From Devosia chinhatensis (lineage in GTDB: Bacteria; Pseudomonadota; Alphaproteobacteria; Rhizobiales; Devosiaceae), in NCBI RefSeq assembly GCF_000969445.1, contig NZ_JZEY01000061.1, positions 1 through 64,000 on the forward strand: a stretch of DNA of 64,000 nt. Reading direction: 5' to 3'. Shown piece by piece: positions 7,960 through 15,652 of the stretch (position 1 is its first letter; each line of letters opens with the position of its first letter). Position numbers and translations under genes: made by a program. Below the pieces are notes generated by a model. The model saw nothing but the letters and a program-made list of their open reading frames with translations. It had not been told where the DNA came from and did no database searches.

Positions 7960-8748
7960 ATGCAACAGACCCCGCCGACACCCGCGAATCAGAGCCCGCA
8001 GGTCGCCCTCGTGACCGGCGCCGGCGACCGCATCGGCGCCGCCATCGCCTTTGCTTTGGCCATGGCGGGCTTTGCCGTCGTGGTTCACTATCGCACCGAT
8101 GCCGAAGGGGCGAAGGCCGTGCAGGCCCGCATCCGCGCCGAGGGCGGCCGGGCCGAAATCCTCAAGGCCGATCTGGCCCAGCGCAGCCAGCGCGCCGGCC
8201 TCATCGCACAGGCCGCTGCCTTTTTCGGTCCGCTGACACTGCTGGTCAACAATGCATCGATCTTCGAGCCGGACGCGGCCCGCGACGTCGACGAGGCGCT
8301 CTGGGATGCCCATTTCGCCGTTCACGCCGAGGCCCCGGTTTTCCTTGCCCGCGATTTTGCGGCGCAACTGCCTGAGGGGGTCGAGGGCAATATCGTCAAC
8401 ATGATCGATGAGCGGGTGCTTCACCCGACGCCGGCCTTCTTCAGCTATGCCCTGTCCAAATCCGTGTTGTGGACCGCCACGCGTACCCTGGCGCAATCGC
8501 TGGCGCCCGCCATTCGGGTCAATGCCATTGGTCCTGGCCCGGTCTTGCCCAATTCCCGCCAGACCCAGGCCGAATTCGATGCGTCCGTGGAGGCCCTGCC
8601 CCTGGGCCGCCATGCCGGTCCTGAGGCCATAGCCCGCGGCATTCTCGCCATCCTGTCCATGCCATCCTTCACCGGGCAGATGCTGGCCCTCGATGGCGGC
8701 GAGCACCTTGAATATCTGCCCAAAAGCGCTCCTACGCCCCGCCTATGA
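7960..8748 (+). CDS. SDR oxidoreductase, pteridine reductase/FolM-like
   Basis: NAD(P)-dependent short-chain dehydrogenase of 262 aa. The cofactor motif is [12 protein letters not shown], followed by [12 protein letters not shown] at the NADPH 2'-phosphate site and NNASIFEPD. The catalytic part is [21 protein letters not shown]: the usual Ser 13 residues before Tyr is Asp, giving D-x12-Y-x3-K. This is the arrangement of pteridine reductase PTR1 (Asp181/Tyr194/Lys198). Reduction of dihydropterins or dihydrofolate is therefore the best guess. Start ATG 7960 has AAGG 8 nt upstream; a TTG 12 codons earlier is less likely. The stop overlaps the uvrC start by ATGA, so the two are translationally coupled. 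Confidence 0.85.
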   Translation: MQQTPPTPANQSPQVALVTGAGDRIGAAIAFALAMAGFAVVVHYRTDAEGAKAVQARIRAEGGRAEILKADLAQRSQRAGLIAQAAAFFGPLTLLVNNASIFEPDAARDVDEALWDAHFAVHAEAPVFLARDFAAQLPEGVEGNIVNMIDERVLHPTPAFFSYALSKSVLWTATRTLAQSLAPAIRVNAIGPGPVLPNSRQTQAEFDASVEALPLGRHAGPEAIARGILAILSMPSFTGQMLALDGGEHLEYLPKSAPTPRL

Positions 8749-10625
8749 CCGAACAGACCACCCCGCCCCAATCCGGCCCGGATGTCATCCGGGCTTTCGT
8801 CCGTACCCTGCCCGCAGCCCCGGGCGTCTATCGCATGCTCGATGCGCAGGGCGAGGTCATGTATGTGGGCAAGGCGCGCAATCTCAAGGCGCGCGTCACC
8901 AATTACACGCGTCCCGAAGGGCTCGAGCTGCGCCTGCAGCGCATGATTGCCTCGACCGTCAGCATGGAATTCGTGCGCACGGAAACCGAGTCCGAAGCGC
9001 TGCTGCTCGAAGCCAACATGATCAAGCGCCTGAAGCCGCGCTACAATGTGTTGCTGCGCGACGACAAGAGCTTCCCCTATATCCTGATCGCCACGGATCA
9101 CGAGGCGCCCGAGCTGACCAAGCATCGCGGCAGCCGTCGCCGGCCGGGCCATTATTTCGGCCCCTTTGCCTCGGCCACCGCCGTCGGTCGCACCATTGCC
9201 AGCCTGCAAAAGGCGTTCCTTCTGCGCAATTGCTCGGACAGTTTCTACGCGGCGCGCACAAGGCCGTGCCTGCAATACCAGATCAAGCGCTGTGCCGGCC
9301 CGTGTACGCGCGAAATCAGTCTCGACGCCTATGGCGAGCTGGTCGAGGACGCCCGCCAGTTCCTCTCCGGCAAGTCCCGCAGCGTGCAGCAGCACCTCCA
9401 GGCCGATATGAACAAGGCCGCCGAGGACCTCGATTTCGAGCGCGCTGCTCTCCTGCGCGACCGCCTCTCGGCTCTCGCGCTCATCCAGTCGCAGGGCGAT
9501 GCCACCGCCCGATCGGTGGAAGAGGCCGACGTCTTCGCCATCCACCATGAAGGTGGCCAGTTCTGCGTGCAGGTCTTCTTTTTCCGCGCGTTCCAGAACT
9601 GGGGCAATTACCCCTATCGCCCCCGCGCCGATGCCAGCCTCACCGACGCCGAAGTGCTCGAAGCCTTCATCGCCCAATTCTACGAAAACCGTACTCCGGC
9701 TCGCCTGGTGCTGATCTCCCATGAACTCAGCGAGCCCGAAGTCATGGAAGAGGCGCTTTCCAGCCGCGCCGGTCGCCGGGTCTATATCGAACAGCCCAAG
9801 CGGGGCGAAAAGCGCGATCTCGTCAATCATGCACTCAACAATGCCCGCGAGGCGCTCGGTCGCCAGCTAGCCGAAGGCGCGTCCAACCGCACCCTGCTTG
9901 AAGGCGTCGCCGAAACCTTCGCGCTCGAAACCGTGCCCCGCCGGATCGAGGTCTACGACAACTCGCACATCTCCGGCACCAATATGGTCGGCGCCATGGT
10001 CGTTGCGGGCGAGGAGGGCTTTTCCAAAAAGCACTACCGCACCTTCAACATCAAATCCGACATCTCGGCCGGCGACGATTTCGGCATGATGCGCGAAGTG
10101 CTGACGCGCCGCTTCGCCCGCCTCGCCGCCGAAAGCGAAACCGATGCCGAGGACGACAATACCGGCATGCCCGATTGGCCCGACGTGGTCTTCATCGATG
10201 GTGGCGCCGGCCAGATGAGCGCGGTGCGCGGCGTCATTGCCGAGCTCAACCTGCCGCGCGAAGTCACGTTCATCGGCATCGCCAAGGGCGAGGAGCGCGA
10301 TGCCGGTCGCGAGAAATTCTTCATGGAAGGCAAGGACGCCTTCATGCTGCCCCATCGCGATCCGGTGCTCTACTATGTTCAGCGCCTGCGCGACGAAGCC
10401 CACCGTTTTGCCATTGGCACCCATCGCGCCAAGCGCAAGAAGGACGTGGTCAAGAACCCGCTCGACGAAATCGAGGGCATCGGCCCCACCCGCAAGCGCG
10501 CCCTTCTCAACCATTTCGGCTCGGCCAAGGCGGTTTCCCGCGCCTCCCTGGCCGATCTTGAATCCGTGCCCTCGATCTCACGTGCCATGGCACAACTGGT
10601 TTACGATCACTTCAACCGGACATAG
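8745..10625 (+). CDS. uvrC: UvrABC excinuclease subunit C
   Basis: Makes both incisions in nucleotide excision repair. At 626 aa it has full length. The GIY-YIG nuclease domain is at the N-terminus ([26 protein letters not shown], with Glu in [12 protein letters not shown]). The Cys cluster segment [25 protein letters not shown] follows, then the UVR domain ([23 protein letters not shown]) for UvrB contact. The RNase H-like domain holds [11 protein letters not shown] and [10 protein letters not shown], and C-terminal helix-hairpin-helix motifs end the protein ([18 protein letters not shown]). The start overlaps the SDR stop. Confidence 0.98.
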   Translation: MTEQTTPPQSGPDVIRAFVRTLPAAPGVYRMLDAQGEVMYVGKARNLKARVTNYTRPEGLELRLQRMIASTVSMEFVRTETESEALLLEANMIKRLKPRYNVLLRDDKSFPYILIATDHEAPELTKHRGSRRRPGHYFGPFASATAVGRTIASLQKAFLLRNCSDSFYAARTRPCLQYQIKRCAGPCTREISLDAYGELVEDARQFLSGKSRSVQQHLQADMNKAAEDLDFERAALLRDRLSALALIQSQGDATARSVEEADVFAIHHEGGQFCVQVFFFRAFQNWGNYPYRPRADASLTDAEVLEAFIAQFYENRTPARLVLISHELSEPEVMEEALSSRAGRRVYIEQPKRGEKRDLVNHALNNAREALGRQLAEGASNRTLLEGVAETFALETVPRRIEVYDNSHISGTNMVGAMVVAGEEGFSKKHYRTFNIKSDISAGDDFGMMREVLTRRFARLAAESETDAEDDNTGMPDWPDVVFIDGGAGQMSAVRGVIAELNLPREVTFIGIAKGEERDAGREKFFMEGKDAFMLPHRDPVLYYVQRLRDEAHRFAIGTHRAKRKKDVVKNPLDEIEGIGPTRKRALLNHFGSAKAVSRASLADLESVPSISRAMAQLVYDHFNRT

Positions 10626-10787
10626 CCGGTCGGACGCATCCAACACCGCCCATCGCCCGGCCCGGAACGCGTCTGTCCCATCCTCGCCGTCGGCGGCGCC
10701 GCCAGCCGGGGAATTTTGCGATCCTGCGCCAGCGGCGCAACTTCCGCGCGCGCCATCCGTTTCAATGACCAGCAAACGGAGTGTCCC

Positions 10788-11291
10788 ATGAGCGACGAAA
10801 AAGAACACACCCTTTCCCCCAGCGAAGCCGCTGACCGGATCTGGGAACTGGCCAAGAAGATCGATATCTGCATGTTCACCACCTGGGACGGCCAGCAGCA
10901 GCGCAGCCGTCCGATGTCGGCCCGGGTGCGTCGCGACGAACATGCCATCTATTTTCTCACCGATCTTGAAGGCCACAAGCTGACCGAGATCGAGAAATAT
11001 CCCCATGTCTCGCTCGCCTGGGCCGACAATGGCGGCCATAAATATGCAGTGATTGCCGGTGAGGCTGAGGTACTCAACGATCGCGCCAAGATCGCCGAAC
11101 TCTGGGAATCCTTCGACAAGGCTTGGTGGGATGACGAGACCGATCCGCGCATTCGCCTGCTCAAGGTCACGCCGGACGATGGCGAAGTCTGGGACAGCCC
11201 CAACATGATCGTCACCACCGCCAAGATGCTTGTGGCGGCGGCAACCGGCGCAAAGCCGGATGTGGGCGACAATGCCAAGGTCGACCTCTGA
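10788..11291 (+). CDS. Pyridoxamine 5'-phosphate oxidase-fold protein, general stress protein 26 type
   Basis: 167 aa. It has the split-barrel flavin/F420-binding fold of the GSP26-like group: IDICMFTTWDGQQQRSRPMSARVRRDEHAIYFLTDLEGHKLTEIEKYPHVSLAWAD, then YAVIAGEAEVLNDRAKIAELWESFDKAWWDDETDPRIRLLKVTPDDGEVWD. This matches the family pattern in which FMN binds the barrel and a WF/W..G region closes it. No true PdxH residues are evident, so it is more likely an FMN-binding reductase or stress protein than a B6 enzyme. Start ATG 10788 has CGGAG upstream. It has its own terminator at 11299-11323. Confidence 0.85.
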   Translation: MSDEKEHTLSPSEAADRIWELAKKIDICMFTTWDGQQQRSRPMSARVRRDEHAIYFLTDLEGHKLTEIEKYPHVSLAWADNGGHKYAVIAGEAEVLNDRAKIAELWESFDKAWWDDETDPRIRLLKVTPDDGEVWDSPNMIVTTAKMLVAAATGAKPDVGDNAKVDL

Positions 11292-11298
11292 CCTTTTC

Positions 11299-11323
11299 AC
11301 CCCCGGCTCACGCCGGGGGTTTT
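11299..11323 (+). terminator. Intrinsic terminator
   Basis: CCCCCGGC/GCCGGGGG stem (11300-11307 with 11312-11319), loop TCAC, then TTTT. It closes the transcript of the stress-type protein and separates it from the aroG leader. Confidence 0.85.
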
Positions 11324-11387
11324 GCCGTGCACCCCCTACCAAAGTGGGGACTCGACAAGTCCAGAGCGCCACGCTAGCTTCTCGCTC

Positions 11388-11462
11388 ATGATCAACGCCG
11401 CCACCTTTTACTGGTACTTTAGCTATCCGCTCCCGGCGGAGGCTAATGCGCGCGTGTCCTGA
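11388..11462 (+). CDS. Aromatic-rich leader peptide of aroG (24 aa)
   Basis: Short gene ATG 11388 to TGA 11462 containing TFYWYFSY: two Phe, three Tyr and one Trp within eight codons, a density unexpected by chance. It ends 30 nt before a strong intrinsic terminator (11492-11521), which is followed by the DAHP synthase gene. This is the layout of ribosome-mediated attenuation. Stalling on Phe/Tyr/Trp codons would free the mRNA from terminator pairing and let transcription enter aroG. The ribosome binding site is weak (no clear GGAG; GCTTCTCGCTC precedes ATG). The inference rests on codon content, position and the terminator. Confidence 0.75.
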   Translation: MINAATFYWYFSYPLPAEANARVS

Positions 11463-11491
11463 TCCCCTAAGACCAGACCAGATCGCAAGCC

Positions 11492-11521
11492 AGCCGCCCG
11501 ACTTCCGAGGCGGCTTTTTTC
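11492..11521 (+). terminator. Attenuator terminator in the aroG leader
   Basis: AGCCGCC (11492-11498) pairs with GGCGGCT (11509-11515) around loop CGACTTCCGA, followed by TTTTTTC. A GGCGG block at about 11435-11439, inside the leader gene, can pair with the CCGCC of the terminator's left arm. That would be a possible antiterminator when ribosomes stall on the aromatic codons. Confidence 0.8.
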
Positions 11522-11557
11522 TTGGCCCCTCGCAGCACCACCCGAGGGACTACAGAA

Positions 11558-12631
11558 ATGCTCAAATCCACTGACGACCTGCGCATCACCGAGATCAAAC
11601 CGCTGACCACGCCCATCGAGGTCATGCGGCAGCATCCGCGGACCGATACGGCCACCCGCACCGTGATTTCGGCCCGCCACGCCGTCCACAACATCCTTGC
11701 CGGTCAGGATGATCGCCTGGTGGTTGTCGTCGGTCCTTGCTCGATCCACGATCCGCTTGCCGCCATGGACTATGCCCGCCGTCTCGCGGCCCTGCGGACG
11801 GAGCTGAGCGGCAATCTCGAAATCATCATGCGCGTCTATTTCGAAAAGCCGCGAACCACCGTGGGCTGGAAGGGTCTCATCAACGACCCCGATCTCGATG
11901 GCAGCTTCAATATCACCCAGGGCCTGCACACTGCCCGCGCCCTGCTGCTTGATGTCAACAATCTTGGCCTACCCGCCGCCTGCGAATTCCTCGACATGAC
12001 AACGCCCCAATACATAGCCGACCTCGTGGCCTGGGCGGCTATCGGCGCACGCACCACCGAAAGCCAAATCCATCGCGAACTGGCCTCGGGCCTCTCCTGT
12101 CCTGTCGGCTTCAAGAACGGCACCGACGGCAATGTGAAGATCGCGCTCGATGCGGTGCTCTCGGCGGCGCATCCCCATCATTTCCTCGCCGTGACCAAAG
12201 ACGGTCGCTCCGCCATTGCCGCCACCACCGGCAACGAAGACGGCCACATCATCCTGCGCGGCGGCAAGACCACCAATTACGATGCCGCCAGCGTCGACGC
12301 CGCCGCCCAGGCTGCCGTCAACGCTGGCCTTAACGCCGCGATCATGATCGATGCAAGCCACGCCAATTCCTCCAAGAAGCCGGAAAACCAGCCGCTGGTA
12401 CTGGCCGATATCGGTGGCCAGGTGGCTGCCGGCGACAAGCGCATCATCGGCGTCATGGTCGAATCCAACCTCGAGGCCGGCCGGCAGGATCTGGTGCCCG
12501 GCACACCGCTCAAATATGGCCAGTCCATCACCGATGGCTGCATTGACTGGGACAGCACCGTCACTACGCTTACCGCGCTCGCCGAAGCCGTTGAGAAGCG
12601 CCGTGCCGTGACCCGGCAGGCGGTGGCCTGA
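11558..12631 (+). CDS. aroG: 3-deoxy-7-phosphoheptulonate (DAHP) synthase, class I
   Basis: Joins phosphoenolpyruvate and erythrose 4-phosphate as the entry step of the shikimate pathway. At 357 aa it matches the AroF/G/H type. Motifs: VVVVGPCSIHDPLAAMDYARRL, IIMRVYFEKPRTTVGWKGLINDPDLDGSF, the LPAACEFLDMTTPQYIADLVAWAAIGARTTESQIHRELASGLSCPVGFKNGTDGN core, IMIDASHANSSKKPENQ, and DGCIDW near the end. Start ATG 11558 has GAGGGA upstream. It is transcribed after an aromatic leader peptide and terminator, so attenuation by Phe/Tyr/Trp supply is likely. The gene lies inside an otherwise conserved uvrC-pgsA-moaDE block. aroF or aroH would be equally valid symbols. Confidence 0.96.
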   Translation: MLKSTDDLRITEIKPLTTPIEVMRQHPRTDTATRTVISARHAVHNILAGQDDRLVVVVGPCSIHDPLAAMDYARRLAALRTELSGNLEIIMRVYFEKPRTTVGWKGLINDPDLDGSFNITQGLHTARALLLDVNNLGLPAACEFLDMTTPQYIADLVAWAAIGARTTESQIHRELASGLSCPVGFKNGTDGNVKIALDAVLSAAHPHHFLAVTKDGRSAIAATTGNEDGHIILRGGKTTNYDAASVDAAAQAAVNAGLNAAIMIDASHANSSKKPENQPLVLADIGGQVAAGDKRIIGVMVESNLEAGRQDLVPGTPLKYGQSITDGCIDWDSTVTTLTALAEAVEKRRAVTRQAVA

Positions 12632-12639
12632 CGGTAAAA

Positions 12640-12724
12640 ATGGATCACCCGGTCAAGCCGGGCGGTGACGATGAAATGTGAAATTGTTTCTTCCGTCACT
12701 GCCCGGCTTGACCGGGCAATCCAT
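12640..12724. repeat. Long palindromic intergenic element
   Basis: Arms 12640-12670 and 12694-12724 are a nearly perfect 31-bp inverted repeat (core CCGGTCAAGCCGGGC) around a 23-nt AT-rich loop. It stands between aroG and pgsA. The look is that of a dispersed palindromic repeat of Hyphomicrobiales; as RNA it would form a long hairpin that could protect or end the aroG message. Confidence 0.75.
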
Positions 12725-12765
12725 CTCCCCTTGACCCCCCGCCGCCATTCCTGTTCTCTCCCGCA

Positions 12766-13332
12766 ATGGCCAGAAACCCTCTCTTCCTCGTCCCCAACAT
12801 CATCACCATTGCCCGCATCCTCGCCATCCTGCCGATCGTCTGGCTGGTCATGGATGGGGACATTACCCTGCGCATTATCGCACTCGTGCTTTACGTCCTG
12901 GCTGCTGCCAGCGACTGGGTCGATGGCTTCCTCGCCCGGGCCTGGAACCAGTATTCCGATCTGGGCCGCATGCTCGACCCCATCGCCGACAAACTTCTCG
13001 TCGGCATCCTTATCGTCGCCCTGGCTTGGGACGGCAGCCTCTCGGGCTGGGACATGATCCCGGTCGTCGCCATCCTTTTTCGCGAATTCTTTGTGTCCGG
13101 CCTGCGCGAGTTTCTGGGCAACAAGACCGTGGTGCTGCCCGTCAGCAAGCTCGCCAAGTGGAAGACCACGGTCCAGCTCGTTGCCCTGGGCATCATCCTG
13201 CTCGAGCGGATCGTGCCGGGCCTTGGCCTTGTTTCCGACCTGCTGCTTTGGGCGGCCGGCGCCATAACGCTCTGGACCGGCTGGCTTTACCTGCGCGCGT
13301 CCTGGCCGCATCTGTCCGGCGTCGGCAAATGA
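12766..13332 (+). CDS. pgsA: CDP-diacylglycerol--glycerol-3-phosphate 3-phosphatidyltransferase
   Basis: Inner membrane enzyme of phosphatidylglycerol synthesis: CDP-diacylglycerol plus glycerol 3-phosphate gives phosphatidylglycerophosphate. At 188 aa it has family length. The CDP-alcohol phosphotransferase signature is complete: SDWVDGFLARAWNQYSDLGRMLDPIADKL, i.e. D-x2-D-G-x2-A-R-x8-G-x3-D-x3-D. Several hydrophobic helices surround it, and the N-terminal PNIITIARILAILPIVWLV is typical. It overlaps moaD by ATGA. Its distance from uvrC (2.1 kb, with aroG between) is unusual. Confidence 0.96.
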   Translation: MARNPLFLVPNIITIARILAILPIVWLVMDGDITLRIIALVLYVLAAASDWVDGFLARAWNQYSDLGRMLDPIADKLLVGILIVALAWDGSLSGWDMIPVVAILFREFFVSGLREFLGNKTVVLPVSKLAKWKTTVQLVALGIILLERIVPGLGLVSDLLLWAAGAITLWTGWLYLRASWPHLSGVGK

Positions 13333-13580
13333 AAATTCTTTATTTCGCTTGGCTGCGTGAGCGGCTCAATCGCGCCAGCGACGAGGTCTCTCCACCCGAC
13401 GGTGTGGTCACGCTGGACGATCTGGTCACATGGCTGCGTGGTCGCGACGAAGCACTCGACTTGGCCATGACCAATCCGGCCATCTTCAAGCTCTCGATCG
13501 ATGCCCGCATCGCTCCCGGCCACACCCCCATTGCCGGCGCCCGCGAAATCGCCATCCTTCCGCCCATGACCGGCGGCTGA
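13329..13580 (+). CDS. moaD: Molybdopterin synthase small subunit
   Basis: Ubiquitin-like sulfur carrier that donates thiocarboxylate sulfur to precursor Z in molybdopterin synthesis. 83 aa, beginning MKILYFAWLRERL and ending PPMTGG with the obligatory C-terminal Gly-Gly. It starts inside the pgsA stop (ATGA) and is followed after 24 nt by moaE, so the pair is co-translated. No other molybdenum cofactor gene is in the window. Confidence 0.96.
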   Translation: MKILYFAWLRERLNRASDEVSPPDGVVTLDDLVTWLRGRDEALDLAMTNPAIFKLSIDARIAPGHTPIAGAREIAILPPMTGG

Positions 13581-13604
13581 CCTGACGGGAAGAGACAGCA
13601 CATC

Positions 13605-14051
13605 ATGATCCTTGTCTCCCAGGCGCCATTCGATCCCGGCGCCCAAGCCAATCGCTTCCACACCAGCCACAGCGAGGCCGGCGCCATGGTGAGCTTTACC
13701 GGCCTCGTCCGCTCCGACCCCCGCGATCCGATCACCGCTCTTATCCTCGAATGCTACGAGAATCTCGCTCGCAACGAACTTGCCGCAATTCGCGATGCCG
13801 CCATCGCGCGCTTCACGCTCATTGACGCGGCCATCATCCACCGCCATGGGCGCCTGGTGCCCGGTGAACCGATCATGATGGTGGCGACACTCTCCGCCCA
13901 CCGCCAGGCGGCCTTTGATGGTGCCCAGTTCCTGATGGACTACCTCAAGACGGACGCTCCCTTTTGGAAGCAGGAGGAAACCGCACAGGGTTTACGCTGG
14001 GTCGACGCCAAACCAGCCGACGACGCTGCCCGGGACCGCTGGACCCGATAA
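13605..14051 (+). CDS. moaE: Molybdopterin synthase catalytic subunit
   Basis: Large subunit that, with MoaD, converts cyclic pyranopterin monophosphate to molybdopterin. At 148 aa it has usual length. Family segments: GAMVSFTGLVRSDP, LILECYENLARNELAAI, IHRHGRLVPGEPIMMVATLSAHRQAAFDGAQFLMDYLKTDAPFWKQEE, with the conserved Lys of FWKQE near the active site. The ribosome binding site GGGAAGAG precedes ATG 13605. The gene ends at a strong bidirectional terminator. Confidence 0.96.
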   Translation: MILVSQAPFDPGAQANRFHTSHSEAGAMVSFTGLVRSDPRDPITALILECYENLARNELAAIRDAAIARFTLIDAAIIHRHGRLVPGEPIMMVATLSAHRQAAFDGAQFLMDYLKTDAPFWKQEETAQGLRWVDAKPADDAARDRWTR

Positions 14052-14055
14052 GACA

Positions 14056-14085
14056 AAAAGGCCGGGCATCTGCCCGGCCTTTTTC
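14056..14085. terminator. Bidirectional terminator
   Basis: AAAAA, then GGCCGGGCAT/CTGCCCGGCC hairpin, then TTTTT. It serves both moaE (plus) and ilvE (minus), whose 3' ends face each other. Confidence 0.92.
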
Positions 14086-14103
14086 AGTCAAAACCAGCAG
14101 ATT

Positions 14104-14994
14104 TTATTCCGCCGCCGCCCGCTTCGGCGTCACCGCCGCCGTATAGGCATCGATCAGCGTCCGGCAGCCATCGCCCGGCGTGAACTTGTAATCCCCGATC
14201 AGCGACACCGGCGTCACTTCCGCCGCCGTGCCGGTCAGGAAGCACTCGTCGAACTGATCCAGTTCCTCGGGCATGATATGCCGTTCGGTGACGGTGAAAC
14301 CCTTCTCCTTGGCCAGCGCAATCAGCGTCTGGCGGGTAATGCCATTGAGGAAGCAATCTGGCGTCGGCGTCGTAATGTCCTTGCCCTTGATGAAGAACAC
14401 GTTGGCGCCGGTGGCTTCCGCCACATAGCCGCGATAGTCCAGCATCAGCGCATCGGCATAGCCATTGGCCATGGCGTGGTCCTTGGAAAGCGTACAGATC
14501 ATGTAAAGACCTGCCGCCTTGGCCGAAGACGGAATGGTTTCGGGGCTGGGCCGCTTCCATTTGCTCCATTCCAGGCGAATGCCCTTGAGCTTTTCCTCAA
14601 CCGAGAAATAGCTCGGCCACACCCAGGCGGCGATGGCCACATGCACCGTGTTGTTCCGCGCCGGAACGCTCAGCTCTTCCGAACCGCGCCAGGCGACCGG
14701 ACGTACATAGGCATCCACGAGGCCATTCTTGTCGAGCACCAGGCGCTTGGCCGCCTCGATCTCGTCGACGCTGTAGGGGAACGGCATGTCGAGCGTCGCT
14801 GCGGAGCGGATCAGCCGCTCCGTGTGCTCGCGCGACTTGAAGATCTCGCCGCCATAGGCGCGTTCGCCTTCGAATACGGAACTGGCATAGTGAAGCCCGT
14901 GCGTCAGCACGTGGATCTTCGCATCCTTCCAGGGTTTGAGTTCGCCATCAAACCAGATCCAGCCATCGCGCTGGTCCATCGGCAGGCCTGCCAT
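14104..14994 (-). CDS. ilvE: Branched-chain amino acid aminotransferase
   Basis: PLP enzyme that transaminates the 2-oxo acids of Leu, Ile and Val. 296 aa, class IV fold. Motifs: WFDGELKPWKDAKIHVLTHGLHYASSVFEGERAY, VDAYVRPVAWRGSEELSVPA, the PLP Lys in TLSKDHAMANGYADALMLDYRGYVAEATGANVFFIKG, and the DQFDECFLTGTAAEVTPV loop. GAGAGGAAAG stands directly before ATG 14994. It is divergent from a MarR gene, with 129 bp between them, which may hold the control region for both. Confidence 0.96.
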   Translation of the reverse strand: MAGLPMDQRDGWIWFDGELKPWKDAKIHVLTHGLHYASSVFEGERAYGGEIFKSREHTERLIRSAATLDMPFPYSVDEIEAAKRLVLDKNGLVDAYVRPVAWRGSEELSVPARNNTVHVAIAAWVWPSYFSVEEKLKGIRLEWSKWKRPSPETIPSSAKAAGLYMICTLSKDHAMANGYADALMLDYRGYVAEATGANVFFIKGKDITTPTPDCFLNGITRQTLIALAKEKGFTVTERHIMPEELDQFDECFLTGTAAEVTPVSLIGDYKFTPGDGCRTLIDAYTAAVTPKRAAAE

Positions 14995-15123
14995 CTTTCC
15001 TCTCCAGAATATCGGTGTCCGCGCCTTCGCGCTTTGTTGCGCCGATCATGCATCAGGGTCAAACCCTTGGCAAACCGTAACGTCTTTGGGATAAGACAAA
15101 ACGACAGCGGCGATGGAGCAACT

Positions 15124-15642
15124 ATGTCAGCGGATCGAAAAAATGTCAACAAGGCTGACATAAATTCTACGCTGGCCGACCATGCTGACCTGCCCCTCGA
15201 CATCATGGGCCTGTTCTTCTTCGCCTATCGTGATTTCACCGGCGACGCCGATGCCCTGCTCGAGCGCCAGGGCTTCGGTCGCGCGCATCATCGCGTGCTC
15301 TATTTCGTCAATCTGCGCCCGGGCATGCCGGTGGCCGATTTGCTCGACATCCTCAAGATCACCAAGCAGAGCCTGGCCCGTGTCCTGCGGCAATTGATCG
15401 ACCACAATTATGTCGAGCAGCGCACCGGAGCGTCCGACCGGCGCCAGCGCCTGCTCTATGCCACCGACAAGGGCCGGCATTTCTTCGCCGAGCTCTCTGC
15501 CAATCAGGCCACGCGTATCGACGCCTCGATGGCCGCGCTTTCGGCCGAGGGCGCTGCCGAAGTGCGCCGGTTCCTCGTGGGCATGGTGACGCCACAGGAC
15601 CGCCCGACGCTCGAGCGCCTGCGCCTCACCGACAAGCTCTGA
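15124..15642 (+). CDS. MarR-family transcriptional regulator
   Basis: 172 aa. The winged helix is clear: FGRAHHRVLYFVNLRPGMPVADLLDILKITKQSLARVLRQLIDHNYVEQRTGASDRRQRLLYATDKG. The N-terminal LDIMGLFFFAYRDFTGDADALL and the recognition helix resemble the alphaproteobacterial PetP-type MarR proteins. The ATG at 15124 is used; codons 7-13 contain a perfect 6-bp inverted repeat (15143-15161) that could be an operator. It diverges from ilvE, which it may control; the ligand is unknown. Confidence 0.92.
   Translation: MSADRKNVNKADINSTLADHADLPLDIMGLFFFAYRDFTGDADALLERQGFGRAHHRVLYFVNLRPGMPVADLLDILKITKQSLARVLRQLIDHNYVEQRTGASDRRQRLLYATDKGRHFFAELSANQATRIDASMAALSAEGAAEVRRFLVGMVTPQDRPTLERLRLTDKL
15143..15161. 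promoter_or_regulatory. Inverted repeat at the MarR gene start
   Basis: ATGTCA-N7-TGACAT, flanked by A/T-rich bases on both sides. It has the size and symmetry of a MarR operator but lies within the first codons of the gene, which would suit autorepression by blocking elongation or initiation. Confidence 0.35.
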
Positions 15643-15652
15643 TCCAGAAAGC

